From assembly GCA_050943475.1 (NCBI GenBank), contig JBMNPF010000015.1:1-38731 (forward strand): a stretch of 38,731 bases of DNA, read 5' to 3'. Of this stretch, positions 31,679-38,731 are shown piece by piece. The notes below the pieces were generated by a model that worked only from the letters and a program-made list of their open reading frames with translations, was not told the DNA's origin and ran no database searches. How positions within the stretch are numbered: position 1 is the stretch's first letter; the number at the start of each line of letters is the position of its first letter. Source of the DNA: Metaruminococcus_A sp050943475. Lineage in GTDB: Bacteria > Bacillota > Clostridia > Oscillospirales > Ruminococcaceae. The position numbers and the translations under genes are program-made.

Positions 31679-32878
31679 TCAAACGTCGAGCACCGAAACA
31701 AGATTTTTATAGGCATGTTCCAACCCCACCGATATTGCGCCGTACATACAGGATTCTCCGCCCAGTTCCGACAAAAGAATGGTTGGCGGATTTGGCAGGA
31801 GCTCATTAAGCATTTTTCGCATTGGTTTCAAAATATGATTGTGCAGCCGGGTAATCTCCCCGCCGAATACCACCAAGCCGATATCCAGCGTCAGGACCAG
31901 ATTGGCAACGCTGTACGCCAACAGCCGGGCGCAGTCCTCCGTTAAGCCGTGGACAAAGGTATTGGGGTTATCCAAAACCTTGACAAGGGTTTCCAAATCC
32001 ACCAAAGCCGGATTCCCGTCCACATAAGCCCAAAGAGGATCCTCTTTCTGTTCCGGCATTGCATGCCGCACCTGCTGTACCAGTGCATGCATGGACACTC
32101 TGGACTCAATCCGCTCAGTTCCCTTTAAAGTGGCGCTGGAACGGCCGTCAATAAAGTAGTTGAGCCCAAATTCCCCCGCTGCGTTGTGTTCCCCTTCAAA
32201 CAGTGCTCCGTGAATGACAATACCGGCCTTGAGTCCAACATCATCGCGTATATAAATGAAGTTGTCATACCCTTTTCCAACCCCGTAAACCCGCTCCCCA
32301 ACCGCCGAAAGGTTTACATCGTTATACACCAGGACTTCTCTGCCAAACGCTTCCATAAACAGTTTTCGAATGGGAAGCTCATGCCAGCTCGCAGATGCGG
32401 CATTCATGCGTATTTTCCCCGTTTCCGGATCGACTGCACCCGGATTGCCAATGATCATACAATCAACGCTGGAAAGTGCCGTTTCGCTGTCCGTGAGCAA
32501 TTCCTTTACAGCAGAAATCACCCCTTCTACGAGGGTGGTTTCATCCCGAAAAGCATCCAACCCAATGGATTTTTGCACCAGCAGCGCGCCGGACAAATCT
32601 GCAATACCGGCTTTGATGCAATCGCCGCCAAGATCAACCGCCACAACATAACGGCAGCTGTGATTCATACGGTATACCTTTGGTTTGCGGCCAGCCGCGG
32701 TTGCTGGATTAATTGTTTCAACCAGTAGCTTTTGTTCCAGCATGTGGTTTAGATATTGCATAACGCATGGTACACTCAACCGGCTGAGCCTTGAAATCTC
32801 CTTAATTGAAATTGGGCCAAACTGGCGCAAAATCTTAATAATTTCGCCCAAATTCTCATCTTTTATATTGACTGACAT
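31679..32878 (-). CDS. ROK-family transcriptional regulator
   Basis: A 399-residue protein with an N-terminal MarR-like winged helix (ISIKEISRLSRLSVPCVMQYL, residues 23-43) and a C-terminal ROK actin-like fold (VAVDLGGDCIKAGIADL). The ATP-binding signature has Asp where kinases normally have Thr (GGT), and the family's CxCGxxGCxE zinc motif is absent, so I expect a sugar-responsive repressor rather than a kinase. The start is placed at 32878 on a GGGG upstream; an in-frame ATG at 32890 is possible. Its gene is divergent from the NagB-like operon and probably controls it, by analogy with NagC/XylR. Confidence 0.88.
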   Translation of the reverse strand: MSVNIKDENLGEIIKILRQFGPISIKEISRLSRLSVPCVMQYLNHMLEQKLLVETINPATAAGRKPKVYRMNHSCRYVVAVDLGGDCIKAGIADLSGALLVQKSIGLDAFRDETTLVEGVISAVKELLTDSETALSSVDCMIIGNPGAVDPETGKIRMNAASASWHELPIRKLFMEAFGREVLVYNDVNLSAVGERVYGVGKGYDNFIYIRDDVGLKAGIVIHGALFEGEHNAAGEFGLNYFIDGRSSATLKGTERIESRVSMHALVQQVRHAMPEQKEDPLWAYVDGNPALVDLETLVKVLDNPNTFVHGLTEDCARLLAYSVANLVLTLDIGLVVFGGEITRLHNHILKPMRKMLNELLPNPPTILLSELGGESCMYGAISVGLEHAYKNLVSVLDV

Positions 32879-32949
32879 TTGTTTCCCCATCTTCTCAAGC
32901 CAAACATCAGGGTGTTTTCCCTGCAAGGCTCTATTTTTTAACTTCTATA

Positions 32950-32978
32950 AATATATCAGTCCTTATTTTGTCTGTCAA
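32950..32978 (-). promoter_or_regulatory. Promoter of the ROK regulator
   Basis: Perfect TTGACA (32978-32973), 17 bases and TATATT (32955-32950) on the minus strand. A short palindrome TTGAA-TAT-TTCAA (32991-33003) lies between this and the opposing nag-type promoter and could be an operator. Confidence 0.7.
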
Positions 32979-33048
32979 GCAGACCAAAGCTTGAATATTT
33001 CAAGGAAATTACGAGAATCTATTTTTTAAAACATTTTAATAATTATAC

Positions 33049-33077
33049 TTGACTATTCACTGCCCCTATACTAATAT
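33049..33077 (+). promoter_or_regulatory. Promoter of the NagB-like/PfkB/NagA/DUF4838 operon
   Basis: TTGACT (33049-33054), 17 bases and TAATAT (33072-33077) on the plus strand. A leader of about 120 bases follows before the first ATG, ending in a strong AGGAGGAGG. I did not see a recognisable riboswitch in the leader. Confidence 0.7.
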
Positions 33078-33205
33078 GAACTTAACAGCCAGACAAAGTG
33101 CTGAGCCAGCCGGGGAGAGGGATTTGTGTACGCACACAATTTCGCTGCACACAGCCTGCTTTACCCCACAGAATACACAAGGATTGTTCAGGAGGAGGCG
33201 TTTTC

Positions 33206-34096
33206 ATGCTGACTAAAAAACAAATTTATGAATGGTGCTGTATTCCCAGAGAAGAACTCATCAACCACCCCAAACGAAAGGTCCCGCTCCGCATTGTCAA
33301 AGACGCGCAGGCGCTGGGAGAAATTATGGCCCGGGATTTTGCCGACGAAATCAAAGCCGCCAACGGGCGCCTTTTCCGCGCAATTGTCCCCTGTGGCCCA
33401 AAACAATGGTATGAACCCTTTGCGCGGATCATCAACAGTGAGCGGATTTCCTTAAAAAATATGGAAGTGTTTCACATGGATGAAAACCTTGACTGGGAAG
33501 GCAAACTTCTTCCGGAAGAAGACCCCTCCAATTTCAAGGCTTTTATGGAACGTTATTTTTACGGCGCCGTGGACGAGGAACTGCGGACTCCTGTCGAATA
33601 CCGCCATTATCTGACGCCTGACAATCTCAAGGAAATCTCCAAACAAATTTCTCAGGTCGAAATTGACTATACTCTCGGCGGTTGGGGGCAGGACGGCCAC
33701 ATCGCCTTTAATCAGGCAAACCGCAACCCATATGTACGTGTCACCGTGGATGATATTCGCGAATCCACCGCACGGATTCAGGAAAACAACTTTGACACCA
33801 TTTTAGCCCTTTCCCAGCGTGAATTTGGCGCAGCCTGGCAATTTCAGCCTCCCATGTCCATTACCCTCGGCGTCAAGGAATGTATGAAAGCCAAAAAAAT
33901 CCGGGTTTATTCAGCTACCGGCGCGTGGAAACAAACCGCTCTCCGGGTTGCCCTGTTTGCCGACGAACCAACGCCGGAATACCCTATGACGTTACTTCAG
34001 GAACATCCAGACGCGTTAATCACCGCCACCGAAGAAACGGCGGAACATCCGTTTTCCCAGCATCCTGAATGGAAATTCAAAGGGGTTAACTTATGA
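33206..34096 (+). CDS. Divergent NagB-like (glucosamine-6-phosphate deaminase family) protein
   Basis: A 296-residue relative of the deaminase that converts glucosamine-6-phosphate to fructose-6-phosphate and ammonia. Matches are Asp92 in EVFHMDEN, Asp163 and His165 in GGWGQDGHIAFN, and a Lys in GAWKQTAL. Two differences stand out. The residue after that motif is Gln170 where E. coli NagB has the catalytic Glu148, and the phosphate loop usually reading like LPTGGTP is replaced by VPCGPKQW. The activity may therefore be altered. AGGAGGAGG lies before the ATG at 33206. It opens the operon and overlaps the kinase gene by 4 bases. The gene symbol nagB is withheld for these reasons. Confidence 0.82.
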   Translation: MLTKKQIYEWCCIPREELINHPKRKVPLRIVKDAQALGEIMARDFADEIKAANGRLFRAIVPCGPKQWYEPFARIINSERISLKNMEVFHMDENLDWEGKLLPEEDPSNFKAFMERYFYGAVDEELRTPVEYRHYLTPDNLKEISKQISQVEIDYTLGGWGQDGHIAFNQANRNPYVRVTVDDIRESTARIQENNFDTILALSQREFGAAWQFQPPMSITLGVKECMKAKKIRVYSATGAWKQTALRVALFADEPTPEYPMTLLQEHPDALITATEETAEHPFSQHPEWKFKGVNL

Positions 34097-35130
34097 AACA
34101 GGAATTCAATAAAATCATCGGCGCTGGCGGAATTGGCACAGGAATGCTTTTCCTGACGGATGACAACAAAACCCTCGGCCGCAGCGAGTCCCGTTTGGTT
34201 CAGCTCAGCGACGCGAAAGATTACTGTAAGCTGCACATTGTTTTTCATTATATTGCCACTTTGCTTGCACCGGAAAAGGAAGTTTTTCCAATTGGCTGTG
34301 TTGGAGCGGATCCGGCAGGCGAACAACTGCTTTTGGAAATGCAGCAGGCGGGAATGAACACCTCCTATGTAAAAAAGGAGGCAACCCTCCCTACAACGGT
34401 CAGCATATGCCTGCAGTATCCGGATAAAGAAGGCTGTAACTTCACCGCATCCAACGGCGCCGGGCAATCCGTGACCTCAAAGTACATCCAGGCCTGTCTC
34501 AATAAAATCGGGCCGGATTCCCAAACCATTGTCGCTGCTCTTCCGGAAGTATCCACGGAAAGCCGGCTGGAACTACTCCGCCGCGGATATGCCGCCGGTA
34601 GTTTTTGTGCTTTATCGGTCGTCGCCGGCGAGGCCGAGTGGCTGCGGAAGCAAGAAGCGCTCCGTTTTTGTGATCTGTTGGCGGTAAACTTAGAAGAAGC
34701 GGCAGCCATTGTTCAGGCAAACGACAATCCCCCTGCTTTATATGAACGGCTCCATGCCTACGCGGCAGCATACAATCCAGAAATCCGCCTTCTTGTAACC
34801 TGCGGAAAAGACGGCGCCTGGATTGGCGACCAGACTGGTTTTGAACATGTACCGGTTTTACCTTCAACCCCGGTCACAACGACCGGCGCTGGTGACGCTT
34901 TCCTGGGAGGAACCCTTGCCGCGCTTGCGTGCGGCTATCCGTTCCGGAAAGGGAAAAGCGACGGCCACTTTGGAGAAACCGCCCTTTCCAGTGCACCCGA
35001 ACTTGGTACCCTCTGCGCCGGTATGGCGGTAGAGTCGCCTGACAGCATTGCATTACAGGTTACAGCAGAACAGATACGGCAACGCATAAAAACAGCCGGC
35101 TGGGACACAGCGGCATGGTTTGCGCAGTAA
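34093..35130 (+). CDS. PfkB-family carbohydrate kinase
   Basis: A 345-residue ribokinase-like sugar kinase. TTTGAGDAFLGG (from residue 262) is the PfkB C-terminal signature with catalytic Asp268, and GAGGIGTGMLF and VGADPAGEQLL are the N-terminal motifs. The sugar is unknown; in this operon a hexosamine is plausible. GlcNAc kinases usually belong to the ROK or other families, so a PfkB kinase here would be an alternative solution. The ATGA overlap with the preceding gene implies coupled translation. Confidence 0.88.
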   Translation: MKQEFNKIIGAGGIGTGMLFLTDDNKTLGRSESRLVQLSDAKDYCKLHIVFHYIATLLAPEKEVFPIGCVGADPAGEQLLLEMQQAGMNTSYVKKEATLPTTVSICLQYPDKEGCNFTASNGAGQSVTSKYIQACLNKIGPDSQTIVAALPEVSTESRLELLRRGYAAGSFCALSVVAGEAEWLRKQEALRFCDLLAVNLEEAAAIVQANDNPPALYERLHAYAAAYNPEIRLLVTCGKDGAWIGDQTGFEHVPVLPSTPVTTTGAGDAFLGGTLAALACGYPFRKGKSDGHFGETALSSAPELGTLCAGMAVESPDSIALQVTAEQIRQRIKTAGWDTAAWFAQ

Positions 35131-35152
35131 GAAAGCAAGAGGTGGAGACAAT

Positions 35153-36319
35153 ATGGCTACCATATTATTTAACGGCAAGGTCATATGCAGAGACCATATT
35201 CTGGAACGGGGCGGTCTTGTTCTGGAAGACGGCCGGATCGCTCAGGTTTTTACCGAGGATTTCTCGCCTTCCCCATCTGATCAGCTCATTGACGCCGGAG
35301 GGCGTTACATTTCTCCGGGGCTGATGGACACCCATATTCACGGAGGCGGTGGGGCCGACGTAATGGACGCTACCACAGAAGCCGTTCTTCAGATTGCAGA
35401 AACACATGCCCGGCATGGTCTTACCGCTTTTCTGCCAACAACCTTAACCGCTTCCCCTGAACAGATTCAAAACGCCTGCCGGTCGGTACGGAATGCCATG
35501 CATCAACCCCACCGTGGAGCGGCCATTTTGGGAATCCATTTGGAAGGGCCGTTTATTGCCATGAAATACAAAGGTGCCCAAAATCCGGCATACATTCAGA
35601 ACCCGTCTGTTCAGGCGTTTTTATCCCTTTCGGATGGAGGTGAAAATGTGCGCCGCGTTTCAATGGCCCCTGAACTGGAGGGCGCTTTTGATCTGGCCGC
35701 TTATTTAAAAAAACGCGGTGTTTTGGTGAGCGCCGCACATACCGACGCAGATTATGCTGTCATGCGGCAGGCGCTGGACGCTGGTTTTAGCCACGTCACC
35801 CACTGTTTTAACGCAATGAGCGGGATAAAATCCCCCGACTATTACTGCCGTGCAGGCGTCATTGAAGCCGCTCTGGAACTGGATGAATACCAGGCAGAGG
35901 TAATATGCGACGGCAGACATATGCCGCCCGAAATGATCCGGCTGCTGGTCAAATGCAAACGCCCGGACCGCGTCATGCTCACCAGCGACGCAACGCGCCC
36001 GGCTGACATGCCGGAAGGGACATACGAATTGGGCGGACTGCCCGTTCTGGTGACCGATGGAGTAGCAATGCTCGCCGACCGCACCGCCTTTGCGGGAAGT
36101 GTCGCGACAGCCGATGTCCTGCTGCGAAATGCAGTGAAAAATGTTGGTATTCCCCTGCCGCAGGCCGTGGCGATGTTAAGCTACAACCCGGCAAAATCCA
36201 TTGGACTGGAAGGCGTGCGGGGCAGTCTCGCGCCGGGGCAGACTGCCGACGTAATCCTGTTTGATGAAGATATCAATGTTTCCTTTGTTATGCGCGAAGG
36301 TACTATTTTACATCATTGA
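35153..36319 (+). CDS. nagA: N-acetylglucosamine-6-phosphate deacetylase
   Basis: Removes acetate from N-acetyl-hexosamine phosphates. The 388-residue amidohydrolase has metal/active-site residues in order: His61 and His63 (DTHIHGG), Glu131 (HLEGPF), His196 (SAAHTDAD), His217 (THCFNAM) and the catalytic Asp279 (TSDAT). The start at 35153 has AGGTGGAG just before it; upstream codons to 35120 overlap the kinase gene. It lies 22 bases after the kinase and 18 before the DUF4838 gene, all in the same direction. GlcNAc-6-P is the usual substrate, but other N-acetylated sugar phosphates are possible. Confidence 0.94.
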   Translation: MATILFNGKVICRDHILERGGLVLEDGRIAQVFTEDFSPSPSDQLIDAGGRYISPGLMDTHIHGGGGADVMDATTEAVLQIAETHARHGLTAFLPTTLTASPEQIQNACRSVRNAMHQPHRGAAILGIHLEGPFIAMKYKGAQNPAYIQNPSVQAFLSLSDGGENVRRVSMAPELEGAFDLAAYLKKRGVLVSAAHTDADYAVMRQALDAGFSHVTHCFNAMSGIKSPDYYCRAGVIEAALELDEYQAEVICDGRHMPPEMIRLLVKCKRPDRVMLTSDATRPADMPEGTYELGGLPVLVTDGVAMLADRTAFAGSVATADVLLRNAVKNVGIPLPQAVAMLSYNPAKSIGLEGVRGSLAPGQTADVILFDEDINVSFVMREGTILHH

Positions 36320-36337
36320 TGGGAAAGCAGGAGAGAA

Positions 36338-38269
36338 ATGGAAATCAGGATTCTTTTATCAAGCAACAGCCCCGCAATTTGCCTTGCAGCGGAAGAGCTG
36401 TGTAAATACCTGCCCAAAATTGATCCAACCGTCGATGCAGCAATTCTCCGCATTGCAGAGGATGATTCCACTTTAAAGGGGATCCGCCTTGCCGTCTCCG
36501 ATCGTTGTCAGCGTTGTACCGAAAACCCGGAATTGGACGACGCCATCGCCATCGACGTCAAAAACGGTGCCGGAACCATCGAAGGTTCCAATCCAAGAAG
36601 TGTGTTGATCGCCGCCTACCGGTTCCTTCAGGAAGCGGGCTGCCGCTGGATCCGGCCGGGTGAAGACGGCGAAAAAATTCTGCATCAAAATTTGGAGTGC
36701 TTTTCGGTTTGTTTAGAAGAAAAAGCCTCCTACCGTCATCGGGGCGTCTGCATTGAAGGGGCTTGTTCCTACCAGCATGTTCAGCAAATGATTGAATGGA
36801 TGCCAAAAGCCGGGCTCAACGGCTATTTTCACCAGTTCATGGTACCGTACACCTTTTTTGACCAGTGGTATTCACACTATTCCAATCCCGGGATGAAACC
36901 GCAGGAAACCAGCGTAGAGGAAGTAGCCGGCATGGTTGAGTCCACCATTGACGCGATTAAAAAGCGTGGTATGCTGCTGCATCGGGTCGGGCACGGCTGG
37001 ACCTGCGAGCCTTTTGGAATTCCCGGTCTTGGATGGAATGCAGAGGAGTATCATCTTTCAGAAGCAGAGTCCGCCCCTTTTGCGCTGGTAAACGGAAAGC
37101 GCGGAATCTGGCAGGGAATCCCGCTCAACACCAATCTTTGCTATTCAAATTCCACTGTACGCAGGAATGTGACCGAGTTTGTGGTTGCTTACGCAAAAAA
37201 GCACCCGCAGGTGGATTATCTTCATGTCTGGCTTGCAGATGAAGCGAATAATCACTGCGAATGTGATGAATGCAGAAAATCCCAGCCCTCAGACCTTTAC
37301 ATCCAGTTGCTCAATGAAATTAATAACGCTTTGGAACAGGCCGAACTGAAGACGCGAATTGTTTTTCTCAATTACATGGATCTTCTTTGGGCGCCGGTGG
37401 AACGCAAAATTGAGAATCAAGAGCGCTTCAGCATGATGTTTGCACCCATTAGCCGAACCTACTCCAACACCCTGCTGGACGGTATTGAATCAAAACAAGG
37501 CCAAACGGTCCCTTATTGCCGCAACCGTCTGGAACTGCCGACCAAGGTCGAAGATAATCTTGCGTATCTAAGGGATTGGCAGGCCGGATTTACCGGCGAC
37601 AGTTTTCTCTTTGATTACCACATGTTGTGGGACTGGAATTTTGACCTCGGCGGTTACCGTTCTGCGCAGGTCCTTTTTGAAGATATGAAGGATCTGAACA
37701 AGCTTGGCCTCAACGGCATGATGAGCTGCCAGATGCAGCGAGCCGCTTTTCCCACAGGGCTGGGATTGACCGCAATGGCAAAAGCGCTCTGGAATCACCA
37801 GTCATCGTTTGAGCAGGTGGCGAAACAGTATTTTCAGGATGTTTTTGGAGAGTACGCCGAGGAGATGGAGTGTTATTTCAAAGACCTGTCCAGATTATTT
37901 CACCCGCCCTATCTCCGGTTGGAAGAAGAAATTGTAAATCCAGAGCGGGCTCGCGATTACCAGTTGCTTGTTTCCCGTATCCAACAGACAAAACCACTTC
38001 TTAAACAGGCCGCTCAAAAAGCCGCCGCTTCCTACGACCGCATGACATGGAAGTACCTTCTCGTCCATGCCGAGATATGCTCGCTTATGGCCAGCACTCT
38101 CGAAAAAATGGCTCTCGGAAATCAGGAAAAAGCAGAAGAACTCTGGCAAAAAACAGTAGACTATGCAAACCAGATGGAGCCGGAACTGCACCGTGTATGG
38201 GACGTCAGCTATTTTCTAAAGGTTGTCGGCGCCGCTGTTCGAAGTGAGAAACGGCCCGGATTATCCTAA
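36338..38269 (+). CDS. DUF4838-like putative glycoside hydrolase
   Basis: A 643-residue protein with no signal peptide, so probably cytoplasmic. The N-terminal alpha/beta domain (1-125) resembles the domain that precedes the barrel in alpha-glucuronidases and GH20-type hexosaminidases; a TIM-like region follows with Arg/His-rich YRHRGVCIEG and the carboxylate pair Asp301-Glu302 in VWLADEANN, next to the CxCxxC cluster Cys307, 309, 312. The C-terminal third is helical. I recognise the layout as DUF4838 from memory; its reaction is not known to me. Its place directly after nagA suggests it releases or trims an N-acetylated sugar. Confidence 0.8.
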   Translation: MEIRILLSSNSPAICLAAEELCKYLPKIDPTVDAAILRIAEDDSTLKGIRLAVSDRCQRCTENPELDDAIAIDVKNGAGTIEGSNPRSVLIAAYRFLQEAGCRWIRPGEDGEKILHQNLECFSVCLEEKASYRHRGVCIEGACSYQHVQQMIEWMPKAGLNGYFHQFMVPYTFFDQWYSHYSNPGMKPQETSVEEVAGMVESTIDAIKKRGMLLHRVGHGWTCEPFGIPGLGWNAEEYHLSEAESAPFALVNGKRGIWQGIPLNTNLCYSNSTVRRNVTEFVVAYAKKHPQVDYLHVWLADEANNHCECDECRKSQPSDLYIQLLNEINNALEQAELKTRIVFLNYMDLLWAPVERKIENQERFSMMFAPISRTYSNTLLDGIESKQGQTVPYCRNRLELPTKVEDNLAYLRDWQAGFTGDSFLFDYHMLWDWNFDLGGYRSAQVLFEDMKDLNKLGLNGMMSCQMQRAAFPTGLGLTAMAKALWNHQSSFEQVAKQYFQDVFGEYAEEMECYFKDLSRLFHPPYLRLEEEIVNPERARDYQLLVSRIQQTKPLLKQAAQKAAASYDRMTWKYLLVHAEICSLMASTLEKMALGNQEKAEELWQKTVDYANQMEPELHRVWDVSYFLKVVGAAVRSEKRPGLS

Positions 38270-38336
38270 AAAAACGCAAACAAAGAAAGCCCCCGTTTGG
38301 GGCGGTCAGATAGGGATTTGTAATTCCTGAAAAATT

Positions 38337-38372
38337 CGGCATAGTCGTTGATATTCGGCTATGCCGTTTTTC
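38337..38372. terminator. Bidirectional terminator after the DUF4838 gene
   Basis: CGGCATAG (38337-38344) pairs with CTATGCCG (38359-38366), extended by one wobble and two further pairs to 11 bp, with a TTGATATT loop. T-rich sequence follows on the plus strand (GTTTTTCG) and on the minus strand (AATTTTT), so it can end both the nag-type operon and the recombinase gene. Confidence 0.85.
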
Positions 38373-38374
38373 GT

Positions 38375-38731
38375 TTAGTTTGGTAAGTCGATAGCACCAA
38401 TGCAGTTATAGAAAATTTGAATCCGCTGAGTTCTGCGGCCATCTACCTTTTCAGCCTTGAATACTATAATTTTGTCAATAAATTCTCGAATAATCTCTGC
38501 ATCCAATTCTGTAATTTCTGTGTACTTTTTAACCAGTGCCAAAAAGCGGTCGGTATTGAGAGACTGTTCATTTGTTGTATCAATGGTATGCTTTAATTTG
38601 GTTATCCATTCTTCTAGTACCTTCTGCTCGGCTTCATATTCAGCCGACATCTTGTAAAAACGCTCTTCGGGAATTTTACCCATCACATTGTCCTCATACA
38701 GCTTTTGAATGATTTTGTCTATGTCAACAAT
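38375..38731 (-). CDS. Large serine recombinase, C-terminal part (partial)
   Basis: The frame is open to the right window edge, so only the last 118 residues are visible. EERFYKMSAEYEAEQKVLE followed by a coiled-coil and DAEIIREFIDKIIVFKAE then RRTQRIQIFYN matches the C-terminal DUF4368-type tail of Tn4451/TnpX-like serine recombinases; the catalytic serine domain lies outside the window. Such enzymes integrate and excise conjugative or mobilisable elements and usually sit near one end, so the element probably lies to the right. The family call is from pattern memory. Confidence 0.85.
   Translation of the reverse strand: MVDIDKIIQKLYEDNVMGKIPEERFYKMSAEYEAEQKVLEEWITKLKHTIDTTNEQSLNTDRFLALVKKYTEITELDAEIIREFIDKIIVFKAEKVDGRRTQRIQIFYNCIGAIDLPN

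Noticed and set aside
38289..38303. GCCCC-GGGGC hairpin as terminator of the nag-type operon
   Set aside because: The stem is only 5 bp and no T-run follows; the hairpin at 38337-38372 is much better.
1..38731. CRISPR arrays, rRNA and tRNA genes
   Set aside because: No regularly spaced repeat array, rRNA-like conserved block or cloverleaf with TTCGA-type arms was noticed by reading; a dedicated scan was not possible.

Overview
The window looks like chromosome from an anaerobic, Gram-positive Clostridia bacterium, most likely Oscillospiraceae/Ruminococcaceae-like; this is an inference from gene content, not a database match. The supporting signs are a T-box leader on the trp operon, a type III glutamine synthetase, a clostridial-type pilus operon with a DUF4860 protein, strong AGGAGG-type ribosome sites, TTGACA/TATAAT-like promoters and several plant- or host-glycan enzymes. 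No rRNA, tRNA or CRISPR array was recognised.

Layout. (1) 1-1666: metA (probably acetyl-CoA-specific) behind a good promoter and an array of alternating inverted 9-mers, facing a small conserved-hypothetical gene. (2) 1783-8339, minus strand: a BTAD-type regulator, a lipoprotein with a transglutaminase-like domain, and a compact type IV pilus-like operon (PilC/GspF platform, four pilin-like or membrane-anchored small proteins, PilT ATPase). (3) 8563-10136: a ferritin-like protein and a SAM methyltransferase, separated by a perfect 26-bp inverted repeat. (4) 10333-17106, minus strand: a complete trpEGDCFBA operon with overlapping genes, preceded by a promoter and a tryptophan T-box (specifier TGG). 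(5) 17196-22769: an aldo/keto reductase with two Fe-S motifs, then a GH5-like hydrolase and a GH127 arabinofuranosidase-like enzyme divergent from an AraC regulator. (6) 22885-27185: an ECF sigma/anti-sigma pair and glnN. (7) 27186-28820: a visibly AT-rich islet with a sugar-phosphate isomerase/epimerase-like gene and a long repeat-bearing noncoding stretch. (8) 29057-38269: a carbohydrate locus with GH4 hydrolase, AraC regulator and ROK regulator, and a tight four-gene operon of divergent NagB-like protein, PfkB kinase, NagA deacetylase and DUF4838 protein. (9) The right edge carries the C-terminal part of a large serine recombinase, suggesting that a mobile element begins there.

How the genes may work together. 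The trp block makes tryptophan from chorismate under tRNA-Trp control. The GH127/GH5 pair probably processes arabinose-containing oligosaccharides in the cytoplasm, since neither shows a signal peptide. The 33206-38269 operon reads as an amino-sugar route: a DUF4838 enzyme releases or modifies a sugar, the PfkB kinase phosphorylates it, NagA deacetylates it and the NagB-like protein acts last. The NagB-like protein lacks the usual catalytic glutamate and the usual phosphate-binding loop, so the real substrate or last step may differ from the textbook GlcNAc pathway. This operon is the best candidate in the window for something not yet described.
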